Translations under genes and position numbers: made by a program | Part shown: positions 1 through 9,764 of the stretch, piece after piece | Layout of the letters: each line of letters opens with the position of its first letter | Position numbering within the stretch: the stretch's first letter is position 1 | The notes under the pieces: model-generated | Databases searched by the model: none | What the model saw: only the letters and a program-made list of their open reading frames with translations | Told to the model about the DNA's origin: nothing | NCBI GenBank assembly: GCA_964482035.1 | Contig: CAYZVC010000002.1 | Coordinates: 186,001 to 250,000, forward strand | DNA length: 64,000 bases | Source: JANJWP01 sp964482035 | Lineage (GTDB): Bacteria; Patescibacteriota; Gracilibacteria; BD1-5; UBA2023 | Reading direction: 5' to 3'

Positions 1-191
1 AGTTTGCCGACGCCCACGTCCACCTTGCGGTAGAGGTCGAGGCCGAGGTCTTCGCCCGCGAAACCTTCCGCCGATGCCGAAGGAACGATTTCGAACGATT
101 TCCCGCCGTTCCACGAAAAGACGCCGGCAGCGAGTGCCGTCGTCAATTGCGTGAGGGCGAGGACCGCCGCGAGCGTCCTTCGGGAGTTCAT
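1..191 (-). CDS. N-terminal part of a secreted or membrane-anchored protein, cut by the window edge
   Basis: Starts at ATG 191-189 and runs off the left edge, so only about 63 residues are visible. It opens MNSRRTLAAVLALTQLTTAL, a short basic stretch followed by a hydrophobic core and an AlaAla end: a typical signal peptide. The next part (VFSWNGGKSFEIVPSASAEG) shows no family I recognise. Its ATG overlaps the TAA of the upstream clpC gene by one base (TAATG), so the two are probably co-transcribed and translationally coupled. Export is well supported; function is unknown. Confidence 0.7.
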   Translation of the reverse strand, partial: MNSRRTLAAVLALTQLTTALAAGVFSWNGGKSFEIVPSASAEGFAGEDLGLDLYRKVDVGVGK

Positions 192-2752
192 TATTTTTTC
201 GGGAAATCGAATTCGAGGGCGCCTTTTTTCGCGCTTACGCGAATGGTACCACGTTTCTTCTCCGTTATCAAATACTCGGCTATCTGGTCTTCGATCTTGT
301 CCTGTACGAAACGGCGGACCGGGCGTGCGCCGAATTCCGGGTTGTAGGTTTCCTTTTCGATGAGGTTCACCGCCTTAGTGTCGTATTCGAGGTCGATTCC
401 CACGGTCGCGAGGCGGGTCTTGAGATTTTCGAGCTGGAGCTTGATAATCTTGCCCATAGCCTTCTTGTCGAGGGGGTTGAACACGACGGTCTTGTCGATG
501 CGGTTGATGAATTCCGGAGCGAAATATTCGTCGAGACCGTCCACGATCTTGTCACGGATTTTTTCGTAGTCGCGGACGATCTTCGCTTCTTCGGACTCGT
601 CGATATCGAAACCGATCTGCGAGGCCTTGTTGGTGAATTCTTCGCTGCCGATGTTCGACGTCATGATGACGACGGTGTTCTTGAAATTGACCTTGCGTCC
701 CTTCCCGTCGGTCACCGCGCCGTCTTCGAGAATCTGGAGGAGGAGGTTGAACACTTCGAAATTGCCCTTTTCGATTTCGTCGAAAAGCACGATGGAATAC
801 GGCTTGCGGCGCACCTTTTCGGTGAGCATGCCACCTTCTTCGTATCCGACGTAACCGGCGGTGGTACCGATGAGTTTCGATGCGGAAGAGCGTTCGTTGT
901 ATTCGCTCATGTCGATCTTGATGAGCGCCTTCGGGTCGCCGTAGAATTCTTCGGCGAGGGCTTTGACGAGCTCGGTCTTACCGACGCCCGTGGGGCCGAG
1001 GAAGAGGAACGACCCGATCGGACGGTCGGTGTCGGAAATGCCAGAGCGCGAACGCTTGATGGCGCTCGTGATGGCGTCGACGGCGTCGTCCTGCGCGATG
1101 ATGCGGTTCTTGAGCTTCTTGCCGAGGGCGGTGATTTTTTCGAGTTCTTCGGTGCGGAGGTTCTCTACCGGAACGCCCGTGATCTGGTGGACGATTTTGC
1201 GGACGTCTTCGCCCGTGATATGGAGGCGCTTTTCACGCGGAACGGTGCGCTTTGCTTTCTTTTCGGCGATTTTCTTTTCGAGATCGGCCTGCTTTTCCTT
1301 CGCCTTGATGGCCTTATGGTACTGCTGGGAGATGACGAAGCTTTCGATGTCCTTCTGGAGCTTTTCGATTTCTTCTTTGGTGGATTTGATTTCCTCCTCG
1401 TCGAAATTGTACTTCATCGATTTCGCCGAGCAGGCCTCGTCGATGAGGTCGATGGCCTTGTCGGGGAGGTAGCGGTCGGTGACGTAGCGGATCGAGAGTT
1501 CGACCGCGTCCTTCACGGCCTCGTCTTCGATGATGAGGTTGTGGAATTCTTCGAAAGACGGCGCGAGGCCGGAGATGATAGCCTTGGCGGTGGCTTCGTC
1601 CGGTTCTTCGACTTCGATTTTCTGGAAGCGGCGTTCGAGCGCGGAGTCCTTTTCGATGTGCTTCTGGTATTCGGTGAGGGTGGTCGCTCCGATGACGCAG
1701 ATCTTCCCGCGGCCCATGGCCGGTTTGAGGATGTTGGCGGCGTCGAGGGTGCCTTCGCCCGAGCCCGCGCCGATGATGGTGTGGATTTCGTCGATGAAGA
1801 GGACGATTTCGTTTTCGAGCTTGGAGGCTTCGTCGATGATCTGTTTGATGCGCGCTTCGAATTCGCCGCGGTACTTGGTACCCGCTACGAGGGAAGAGAG
1901 GTCGAGCGAGATGACGCGCTTTCCGCGCATGGCGAGCGGAACGGTGCCTTCCGAAATGCGACGCGCCAAACCTTCGACGACGGCGGTCTTGCCGACGCCC
2001 GGTTCGCCCACGAGGCACGGATTGTTCTTGGTTTTGCGGTTGAGGACGGAGATGAGGCGTTCGATTTCCTTATCGCGGCCGATGATGGCGTCGATCTTTC
2101 CTGCGCGGGCTTCGGCGGTGAGATCGTTTCCGAAGAAGTCGAGAGCCGGAGTCTGGCTTTCGTCTTTCTTTCCTTCCGGTTTGCGGTTGGCGAGGAACGG
2201 GTTGTTCTGTTCCGGCGAATCGCCCTGCTGCATGCCGGTTTCGAGCGCGTTCAAAATGCCGTCGAGCGGGCCGAACATGTTGCCCTGCTGTTCTTCCTTG
2301 GGTTTCGAGAAGTTCTTTTCGTATTCCACGAGGTGCCCTTCGAAATCCTTGGGGCTGACGCCGATGAAGTCGAGGAACTTGTAGATCCACGGTTCGCTGT
2401 CCGCGCGAAGGAGGGCGAGGAGGAAATCTTCGATTCCGGCCTTTTTCTTTTCGAAGGACGCCGCGATCTTTACGGAAGCGACGATGAGCTCCTTCATGCG
2501 CGACGAAAGCCCGACGTAGTCGCCGGAACCCGAGGAACGGTATTCGGAGAAGGGCTTCTTCATGAAGACTTCGCCCACGATTTTCTCATTGATGCCGTAG
2601 GCGGAAAAGAGGTCGTAGATCGGTCCCGACTTCATGCGGACGGCTTCGAAGAAGGCGTTTTCGGGGAGGATTTCCGAGTATCCGGCGTCTTTGACGGAGT
2701 TCTCGGCGTCGATCATGAGCTTCTTGTACTCTTCGGAAAAATTGTTGAACAT
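191..2752 (-). CDS. clpC: ClpC/ClpA-type AAA+ unfoldase (853 aa)
   Basis: Two-ring Hsp100 unfoldase. An N-terminal Clp_N-like domain (MFNNFSEEYKKLM...) is followed by AAA1 with Walker A GEPGVGKT near residue 250 and Walker B LFIDEIHTI, a short middle region carrying a UVR-like helix (QQYHKAIKAKEKQADLEKKI), then AAA2 with Walker A GPTGVGKT near residue 587 and SNIGS. The middle region is too short for a ClpB disaggregase. A QIGFD motif after AAA2 resembles the IGF/L loop that docks ClpP, so a role in regulated proteolysis is likely; clpP is not in this window. I chose ATG 2752 because Clp_N starts there; upstream in-frame starts add a non-conserved tail. Ends in TAA. Confidence 0.93.
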   Translation of the reverse strand: MFNNFSEEYKKLMIDAENSVKDAGYSEILPENAFFEAVRMKSGPIYDLFSAYGINEKIVGEVFMKKPFSEYRSSGSGDYVGLSSRMKELIVASVKIAASFEKKKAGIEDFLLALLRADSEPWIYKFLDFIGVSPKDFEGHLVEYEKNFSKPKEEQQGNMFGPLDGILNALETGMQQGDSPEQNNPFLANRKPEGKKDESQTPALDFFGNDLTAEARAGKIDAIIGRDKEIERLISVLNRKTKNNPCLVGEPGVGKTAVVEGLARRISEGTVPLAMRGKRVISLDLSSLVAGTKYRGEFEARIKQIIDEASKLENEIVLFIDEIHTIIGAGSGEGTLDAANILKPAMGRGKICVIGATTLTEYQKHIEKDSALERRFQKIEVEEPDEATAKAIISGLAPSFEEFHNLIIEDEAVKDAVELSIRYVTDRYLPDKAIDLIDEACSAKSMKYNFDEEEIKSTKEEIEKLQKDIESFVISQQYHKAIKAKEKQADLEKKIAEKKAKRTVPREKRLHITGEDVRKIVHQITGVPVENLRTEELEKITALGKKLKNRIIAQDDAVDAITSAIKRSRSGISDTDRPIGSFLFLGPTGVGKTELVKALAEEFYGDPKALIKIDMSEYNERSSASKLIGTTAGYVGYEEGGMLTEKVRRKPYSIVLFDEIEKGNFEVFNLLLQILEDGAVTDGKGRKVNFKNTVVIMTSNIGSEEFTNKASQIGFDIDESEEAKIVRDYEKIRDKIVDGLDEYFAPEFINRIDKTVVFNPLDKKAMGKIIKLQLENLKTRLATVGIDLEYDTKAVNLIEKETYNPEFGARPVRRFVQDKIEDQIAEYLITEKKRGTIRVSAKKGALEFDFPKK

Positions 2753-2875
2753 GGTTGATTCGAAAAATCGCGCGGTGATGCGCATTGCTGACAGTGTATC
2801 AGATTCGCGTCCCATCGCCAAGGAAGAGGGGGGAAGTCGGCTTGACACTTCCTATTTCTCTCGGGTGTCAGGTTT

Positions 2876-2904
2876 TTGCGTTTTTTCGGAAAGAACGGTA
2901 TACT
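2876..2904 (+). promoter_or_regulatory. Promoter of the kinase-fold gene
   Basis: TTGCGT at 2876-2881, a 17-base spacer and TATACT at 2899-2904. Transcription would begin near 2911, leaving a leader of about 23 bases before the GTG start at 2934. The -10 is strong and the -35 weak. Confidence 0.5.
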
Positions 2905-2933
2905 CGACGGAGTACAACTCTTAATTCGAAACC

Positions 2934-4622
2934 GTGGCAAAGGTCCCGAAGCCCTCCGAACAGGGGGCTGACGACAATCTCGAATCTCCGGAACGTGCCG
3001 TGACGGTATCCGGACAAACCAAAAGACGGGCCTCCATTCGCGTGGCCCGTGGGGTTTTGGAAGCCGTCGAAAAACTTACCGGAACCGTCGGAGCTCCGCT
3101 CGCTCGCGCTTCGGCGCTTACCGCCATCCTTTCCGACGCCATGTCTTCCAAACGCGTGGAGGACATTCTGAACACTTCGGGCATCGAAAAGCCGCTCGCG
3201 GGTCTTTTGGCGTTCCATAACCGGTACCTGCAAGGCGGAAAAACCATGGCGCAGTTACCCGATGAGCTTGCGCAAATCCATGAAGCATTGATGTCGTCCC
3301 TTTCGCGCTCGTTTTTGGACGAAATGCATAGGAACGCCGCCAAATATTACCTTACCGCCGGTTCCGAAGGGGAAATTTACCGTCTCCGTACCGCCAATGG
3401 GGATTTCATTATCGCCAAGCGCCGTTTCGACAGCGTGGGCGGAATGAACGGTACGAGCAACGAATGCAGGCTCCAGCAGCAAGCCTTCGAAATCGCCAAG
3501 GATTTCGAAGGGGTCGCCGTCCCGAGGATTTTCACCCGTATTCCCGATCCCGAAGAAGGATGGGAATATGTTCTCATGGAATGCGTGAAGGGGAAGACCC
3601 TTTGGACCCTCGCGCTCGAATCGATCGCGAACGCCAAGAAAGCGGTCCAAGGTTCCCTCGACGTTTCTTCCGAAACCAACCCGATCCGACGCTTTTACGA
3701 AGAACGTTCCACGTTCGAAACCAAGTTCGATAACGATACCGAAGCCGAGCTCCAGATCATCGAACATTACCGGCTCGTCGCCGAAGAGCTCTGACTTCCC
3801 GATCCGGGAATGCGCGTGCGCGAAGTGAACGGCGGAGTGTCCCTCCCGAATCTCAAGAAATACATCGACGAAGACCTCGCGAAAATCCAGATTTTCGACT
3901 CCGAAACCATCGCCCACATAGCGGCGGTACTGCGTCCGTTCTTGGCGAAACTCCACGAGAAGGGCATTTACCACCGCGACCTCAACGTCCGCAACCTCAT
4001 GATCGGCGAAGACGGTCTGGTCTACGTCATCGACTTCGGCAAGGGCGTGAAATCCGCTCCGAACGACGATTCGGTCTATCATGCGCAAGAGGGGACCTAC
4101 GACAACGACTTCTCGATTCTTGAGCTCGTCCGAAGCTATGGCCCGAAGGCCGAAACCGCGGCCGACCGCATCAAGAAAGAGGCGGAGAAGGGAAAATTGG
4201 GAATCACTCCGGAACGCATCGAAAAGGCGGCTAAGAACCTCGGACTTTCGCCGGAAAAGGTCGCGGCGTCGGTATCCCGCATCGGTCAGAAATTCGGAGC
4301 GAAATACTTCGAAGGACAGTTCCGGTCGTACGCAGACGGCAGTGCGAAGAACCGTGTTCGCGAAGACATGTTCATCAGTCCCAACCCCAAGCGCGCCAAT
4401 ACCAAGGCGGCGACCGAAGCCGGACTCACCCAACTTCTCGCATACCTCCTGGTAGCCGACCGCGAACAGCTCGAAGAAACTTTCAAATACTTCGACGACC
4501 TCGGCAGAAGCCTTTCCGACTCGAAACGGAAAGCCCCGATTTTCGGCTCCGCGGCGAAAGATGAGAATGCCCAGAAATACCTACCGGTTTTCGAATCGGC
4601 GGTAATCGCGGCGATGGAATAA
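2934..4622 (+). CDS. Protein-kinase-fold phosphotransferase (562 aa, one UGA-Gly)
   Basis: Kinase-fold protein with a helical N-terminal region. The catalytic loop YHRDLNVRNLMI (HRD plus Asn) and the metal-binding VIDFGKG (DFG) are intact; a Lys in IAKRRF in the first half may be the ATP-binding lysine. An in-frame TGA at 3792-3794 gives glycine in EELGLPDPG; under the standard code the protein would be cut just before its catalytic core. It starts at GTG 2934. The substrate could be protein, lipid carrier or small molecule; nothing here decides. It ends head-on with pyk at a shared terminator. Confidence 0.75.
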
Positions 4623-4630
4623 CGACGATG

Positions 4631-4660
4631 AAAAAACCTCCGGATATCCGGAGGTTTTTT
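4631..4660. terminator. Bidirectional intrinsic terminator between the kinase gene and pyk
   Basis: AAAAAACCTCCGGATATCCG with its mirror arm ending in TTTTTT: a perfect stem flanked by A and T tracts, lying between two convergent genes. Confidence 0.9.
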
Positions 4661-4669
4661 GCGGACAGA

Positions 4670-6100
4670 CTACTCGTGCCCTTCCAAATCGAGGATTTCG
4701 AGTACCGGAACTTCCTTTCCGTCGCGGAGGATGTCGGTAATGACGGCGATACGGCCGGTTTTTCCGATACGCCCCGAAGCGCGGAGGCTCTTAAGCGCGG
4801 CGTCGAGGTTCGCCATGTGGTCGGACCATTCCGGAAGCATGACCGGTTCGATTCCGTAGAGGGCGTTCATGAAACGGACGGTGGTTTCGCGGCCGGTGAA
4901 GGCGAGGACCGGAACGTTCGGGCGGTACGCCGCGGCGAGGCGGGCGAGACGCCCGGTCTTGGTGAACACTACGATGGCTTCGGCACCGAGGTCTTCGGCG
5001 GAGTAGATGGCGTTCTTGATGAGGATCTTCTTTTCGACGTCGCGCTTGGTGAGCCCTTCGTTCGAATATTCCTTATGTTCGTTGTCGAAGTGGCTTTCGG
5101 CCGATTCGATGACGCTCTTCATCATCGCTACCGATTCGAGCGGGTATTTTCCCGTAGTGGTTTCGCCGGAGAGCATGGTGGCGTCGGTACGCTGGGCTAC
5201 GGCGTTGAAGATGTCCGAGACTTCGGCGCGGGTGGGGAACGGGTTGTCGATCATCGTTTCGAGCATGTGGGTCGCCACGATACAGAACTTGCCCATTTCG
5301 CGGGCCATGCGCACGATTTCTTTCTGGAGGAGGGGGAGCGTCTGGATCGGCACTTCGATGCCGAGATCGCCACGGGCTACCATGACGCCGTCGGACGCTT
5401 CGAGGATTTCGCGGAGGTTGTCGAGACCTTCGCGGTTTTCGATCTTGGCGATGATCTTCACGTGTTCGGCACCGTTTTCGCGGAGGAGGGTGCGGAGTTC
5501 TTCAACGTTTTCTTTCGTGCGGACGAAGCTCATCGCGACGAAGTCCATGTTTTCATTGACGCCGAAGAGGATGTCTTCGCGGTCTTTATCGGTAACGCCC
5601 GGGAGGCGGATTTTGGTATCCGGAAGATTGACGTGGCGCTTGCTGCCGATGACGGCGGCGTTCATGGCCTTCACGGTGAGCGAATCGACGTTCTTTTTGG
5701 TGACGACGACGTCGAGAAGTCCTGAATCGATGCGGATGGTTTCGCCTACGGAGAGGTCTTCGAGAAGGTACGGGTAGTCGCAGAAAAGCCCTTGGGAATC
5801 CGCATCCGCAGCCTTTTGGTCGACATAGAACTTAAATTCGTCACCCTTGGCGTAGTTGCGTTTTTCGACGACGTCGCCAGTGCGGATTTCCGGGCCCTTG
5901 GTGTCGAGGAGGGTCGAAAGGTTGGTGCGGCCCGAAGCGTTGAGTGCGCGGACGCGTTCGAGAATGGAATGGACGCCCTCGTGCTTCGCGTGGGAGAAAT
6001 TGAAACGCAGAATGTTCACTCCGCCGTCGAAGAGCGCGGCGAGGTTTTCGGAAGATTCGGTAGCGGGACCGACAGTGGCGATGATCTTGGTTTTTTTCAT
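4670..6100 (-). CDS. pyk: Pyruvate kinase (476 aa)
   Basis: Converts phosphoenolpyruvate and ADP to pyruvate and ATP. Family motifs are all present: KIIATVGPATES at the N-terminus, NILRFNFSHAKHE (substrate Arg and Asn-Ser), LDTKGPEIRTG, KIENREGLDN (catalytic Lys), VMVARGDLGIEVP and ATHMLETMI. The length is normal and the C-terminal regulatory domain is present. No UGA codons. The start at 6100 matches the family N-terminus. A hairpin plus T6 tract abuts the ATG on the upstream side (6101-6127). With zwf, pgl and gnd nearby it indicates working lower glycolysis and an oxidative pentose phosphate branch, which some Gracilibacteria are reported to lack. Confidence 0.97.
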   Translation of the reverse strand: MKKTKIIATVGPATESSENLAALFDGGVNILRFNFSHAKHEGVHSILERVRALNASGRTNLSTLLDTKGPEIRTGDVVEKRNYAKGDEFKFYVDQKAADADSQGLFCDYPYLLEDLSVGETIRIDSGLLDVVVTKKNVDSLTVKAMNAAVIGSKRHVNLPDTKIRLPGVTDKDREDILFGVNENMDFVAMSFVRTKENVEELRTLLRENGAEHVKIIAKIENREGLDNLREILEASDGVMVARGDLGIEVPIQTLPLLQKEIVRMAREMGKFCIVATHMLETMIDNPFPTRAEVSDIFNAVAQRTDATMLSGETTTGKYPLESVAMMKSVIESAESHFDNEHKEYSNEGLTKRDVEKKILIKNAIYSAEDLGAEAIVVFTKTGRLARLAAAYRPNVPVLAFTGRETTVRFMNALYGIEPVMLPEWSDHMANLDAALKSLRASGRIGKTGRIAVITDILRDGKEVPVLEILDLEGHE

Positions 6101-6127
6101 AAAAAAGGAAGGTGTTTAGAACCTTCC
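6101..6127 (-). terminator. Intrinsic terminator or attenuator ending directly at the pyk start codon
   Basis: On the minus strand GGAAGGT pairs with ACCTTCC across a 7-base loop and is followed by six T residues that touch the pyk ATG at 6100. It lies between prepilin-like protein 1 and pyk, both on the minus strand, so it could end the pilin transcript or control pyk by readthrough. Confidence 0.65.
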
Positions 6128-6189
6128 AATCCTACGCGAAAAACGAGAATGGGCAAATGGGGTTTTGGGTTCCTCAGAGGGAATCCCAT

Positions 6190-7440
6190 TTAGGGGCAAC
6201 TCCAAACCACGTCGTTAATACCGACGCTGCCGGACGTGGAATCTTTGGCGTAATAAATGAGAGCCCTGGTCCCTCCGGCCGGACTGCTCGCGAGCGTTTG
6301 CGTAGCGGTATAGTACCCCGGAATAGTGCCGGTTATCGTATTTCCGACGCGGGTAACGGTATAACTCACTTGTCCGGACGTCGGTCATCCGGAGTACGCG
6401 TACGCGGTCATTCTGCGGATTATGTACGATCCGTAACTGGTATACCAGGCTTGCTCGACGAGTGCGGCGTACCCGTCGGTAACGACGTTCGCCTTGGACG
6501 AATTCACGACGGTGGTTCCCAAGAATCCCGTATACTGCCCAATCCTGTCCGCTTTGAACGACAAGGAGAAATCGCCGGCGCAGAGCGGGGTTACGAGCGC
6601 TCCCGTGAGAATCGACGAGTTTCCGTGAGTATTGGAGAATACCACTCCGGTCGCGGTTACCGAATATACGGTCGAAGCATCCGTCGGAGTGAGGATCGAA
6701 ACCGGTCCGGATGCCGCGTTTCCGGAAGCGTTTCCCCCGTCGACCAGCGCCCCCGTCAGGTTCGTCGCGCTTCCCGGTTCGGCGCGCAGGAGCCCCGAAA
6801 CGTTTCCCGCCGGCATTCCCGTGGACGGGAAATTTCAAACCACGCTCGCGAGCCTGGTCGCCGGACTCACCCCCGCCGTCTGCACGTACGAGGTGACGCG
6901 CTTCTTCCCGTTGGCCCCCGCGGTCATGAAGTCCGTTCCCGCGGCCATGAGCGAGCTCGCGTCGTACGAAGCTTCCGCGGAGTCCGTTCCGAAACCGGTC
7001 GCCCTCGCGATGACGCCCATCGTCCCGCCCGGAAGCCCGGAAGCCGAGATCCTGAACTTCTCCGGATTGAGCTTGAGCTTCTTGAAGTCGGGCTTGCCCG
7101 CGGTGTAGTTGGAATCCGCCGGAGCCGAACCGACGTCGCCTCCCGTGAGCGCCACGGAAGCCCCGTCGACGTACGCGAAGGCGCCCGAGAGCGCGTAGTC
7201 CGTATCGTGCACCACGTAGTACCGGGGCGAATTGTTCGTGATCGCCGCTTCCGAAGAAATCGCCGTCTGCAGCGACCTCACGTTCGCCTTGATGGCGGAG
7301 TCCTTGGCGTCCTGGGAATACCCCGAAAGAGCCAGGAACCCGACGGTCGCCAATATCGCGAGTATTGTGATTACGACGATGAGTTCGACGAGGGTGAAGC
7401 CGGAGAAGCGTTTTTTCGGCAGGAGTTTCGTTGCGGCCAT
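6190..7440 (-). CDS. Prepilin-like surface protein 1 (416 aa, UGA-Gly)
   Basis: Type IV prepilin-like protein. A short leader KKRFSG precedes FTLVELIVVITILAILATVG, with Gly at -1, Phe at +1 and Glu at +5 of the PilD-type site. The pilin core (SGYSQDAK...KANVRSLQTAISSEAAI...SPRYYVVHD...NYTAG...KLKLNPEKF) is shared with the genes ending at 15796, 21389 and 36391. The C-terminal half is Ser/Thr/Gly-rich and probably beta-structured (tail ...GINDVVWSCP), with no domain I can name. TGA codons at 6835 and 6385 read as Gly; true stop TAA at 6190-6192. ATG 7440 is preferred over an upstream start because it gives a normal short leader. Likely exported and assembled by a type IV pilus or pseudopilus system encoded elsewhere. 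Confidence 0.85.
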
Positions 7441-7561
7441 GTTCGGATACAAAAGGAGAATACGAGCGGGCTCAATCCGCGCACGCCCGATAATGTGCGG
7501 ATTTTTCCCTATTTTCACAAAAAAGCAACATTCGCTCGTTTTGCTTTCGTTTCGAAAAGGA

Positions 7562-7567
7562 TATACT
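7562..7567 (+). promoter_or_regulatory. -10 element of the zwf promoter
   Basis: TATACT 25 bases upstream of the zwf ATG. A possible -35 (TTGCTT, 7541-7546) has a short 15-base spacer. Confidence 0.45.
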
Positions 7568-7592
7568 TCGCGGTTACGCCTTAAACGCCTTT

Positions 7593-8966
7593 ATGACCGC
7601 ACAAGTACGAAGCGACGTCCTCGTCGTATTCTGAGCAACCGGAGACCTGATGAAGCGCAAACTCGCGCCCGCGCTCGCTTCGATTCTCGAAAAATCCGCC
7701 GTTTCGATCTTGGCGGTGGGTCGCAAACCGATGTCTTCGGAAGAATACCGCGACGTCCTGCGAACTTCGCCCATCGCCCCGAAGGGCGGGTATTCCGAAG
7801 CGTTCCTTTCACGCATCGATTATTTGGGTTTCGAAATGGGCGATCCGTCCGCTTACGCGTCTTTACGGAAATACGCCGAGTCCCGCCCCGATGCTTCCTT
7901 CGCGTTCTATTTGTCAGTCCCTCAGGAACTTTTCGAACCCGTAACCGCCGGAATCGGATTGGTAGGGCTCCATAACGGGAATTCGAAAATCGCGTTCGAA
8001 AAACCGTTCTGATCCGATCTCGAATCCGCCACCGCCCTCAATCGCGTGGTCTCCCGGACGTTCGCCGAGGACCAAATCTACCGCATCGACCACTACGTGG
8101 GCAAAGAGGCCGTCCAAAACGTGCTCGCGTTCCGTTTCGCCAACTCGATTTTCGAGCCGCTCTGGAATTACCGTTACGTCGACCACATCCAAATTACCGC
8201 TTCCGAATCTTTGGGCGTCGAATCGCGCGGCGGGTATTACGACCGTTCCGGCGCGCTTCGCGACATGGTGCAGAATCATTTGTTCCAGGTGCTCGCGCTC
8301 GCGGTCATGGAACCTCCGCATGGCCTTTCGAGCGCGGCGCTCCACGACGAAAAGGTCAAAGTCATCCGTTCGCTCCGATTGGGAAAACACCTCGATTCGC
8401 ACGTGGTTTTCGGACAGTACCGCGGTTACCGCCAAGAGGAAGGGGTCCGTTCGGACTCACGCACCGAAACCTACGCCGCGCTGAAGCTCGAAATGCACAA
8501 TTGGCGATTCAAGGACGTTCCCATTTATCTCCGCACGGGCAAAGCGCTCGGCAAGAAAAACACCCGCGTCGTCGTCGAATTCAAGCGCGTGCCGCCGGTC
8601 TTGTTCAACGAGGCCGCCGAAGCGGAACCGAACCGCATCATTTTCGAAATCTCCCCGAAAGAAGGCATTACCGTGGGTTTCAACGTCAAAGACCAAAGCG
8701 GACGGGACGTGGTGCGTCCGGTGAAGTCGGAATTTTTCCAAGACGACGAATCGCCGGAGGCGTACGTCCGCATTCTTTCAGATTTTCTCTCCGGAGACCG
8801 CACGCTCTTTACGAGGTGGGACATGATCGAAGAATCCTGGGCGCTCGTCGACGAGCTCGTCCATTGCAAAGACCGTTGTCCGATCATCCACGAATACGAA
8901 CCCGGTACCGCAGGACCGGTGGCTGCGGACGGACTCATAGAAGCCGACGGACGCCGTTGGCTGTAA
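7593..8966 (+). CDS. zwf: Glucose-6-phosphate 1-dehydrogenase (457 aa, two UGA-Gly)
   Basis: First step of the oxidative pentose phosphate pathway, glucose-6-phosphate plus NADP to 6-phosphogluconolactone. The dinucleotide motif reads VVFGATGDLMKRKL, with the first Gly encoded by TGA at 7632-7634. EKPFGSDLES follows, its Gly encoded by TGA at 8010-8012, then the substrate-binding and catalytic RIDHYVGKEAVQN. Under the standard code the gene would be in pieces and the true ATG at 7593 would be missed. pgl follows on the same strand 49 bases downstream with its own promoter. A strong anchor for the UGA=Gly assignment. Confidence 0.96.
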
Positions 8967-8983
8967 ATTCGGGGGCATTCGGG

Positions 8984-8989
8984 TATAAT
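8984..8989 (+). promoter_or_regulatory. -10 element of the pgl promoter
   Basis: Perfect TATAAT between zwf and pgl, 26 bases before the pgl ATG. No convincing -35 was seen. Confidence 0.5.
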
Positions 8990-9015
8990 TGGGAAAATTC
9001 TTGCCCGATTCCCGT

Positions 9016-9738
9016 ATGGACACCCTCTACGATACCGATAGGAAAGCTCTTGCCAAAGCCGCGTACGTCCGCTTCCGCGACGCGTTCATGCGTCATTCCG
9101 AATACAACGACAAACGCGTCGTGGTGGGGTTTTCCGGTGGAACTTCGCTCTCCGATTTTTACGAAGTCTTCGTCGAAGAATTCGGAAAGATTCCGAAATT
9201 CGCGAGATCCAAGGCACGGTTCTGACTCCTGGACGAACGGAAAGTGCCTTCCGACCATCCGGACAGCAATTTCCGACTTCTTTCGGAAACGGTTTTCAAA
9301 CCCCTTCTCGATCGCGGGGATATCGAGCCGTACCAGGTCCTCGAAGCTCCGAGTTTCGACGTCCCGAATCCCGCGCAGTGGTACTACGGCGACATGGGAA
9401 AGCCGGACATCGGGCTTTTCGGGGTAGGGGGGGACGGACATGTCGCTTCGCTCTTTCCCAAACATCCCGCTTTGGAGATTTACGGCTCCCGCTACGTTGA
9501 AGTCGAAGATTCCCCGAAACCGCCATCCTCGAGAATCAGCGTTTCGCTCGACTTGGCGAAGGAAATTTCGGATCCTTTCATTTTTTTCATCGGCGAGCCG
9601 AAACAGACGGCGTACGAACGGTTCCTCCGCGGCGACGAAAAGCCGTGGGCGTTTCCGGTAATGGCGCTCGCCACACCGGATGCGGTGGTGGTGACGGATA
9701 GAAAAAAGCGCGAGACCGAAATCTTGCGCTTCTCGTAA
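9016..9738 (+). CDS. pgl: 6-phosphogluconolactonase (240 aa, one UGA-Gly)
   Basis: Hydrolyses 6-phosphogluconolactone, the product of the neighbouring zwf enzyme. Family motifs: VVVGFSGGTSLSDFY near the N-terminus, LLDERKVPSDHPDSNF and LFGVGGDGHVASLFP. A TGA at 9223-9225, just before LLDERKVP, reads as Gly. I chose ATG 9016; a TTG at 8989 would lie within the TATAAT. The stop is TAA. It converges with gnd, the next enzyme of the pathway, so all three oxidative steps sit within 3.7 kb. Confidence 0.93.
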
Positions 9739-9764
9739 ACCTTCCGTTTCAGCCCCGTCGGCTT

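Noticed and set aside
1187..2758. Long plus-strand ORF of over 500 codons opposite clpC
   Set aside because: Phe/Asp/Glu/Val-rich antisense shadow of a well-conserved gene. The same reasoning removes the long antisense frames opposite the EAL gene (26404-28950), ligA (36797-38785), the adaptor gene (44646-46730) and the RND gene (46798-48033).
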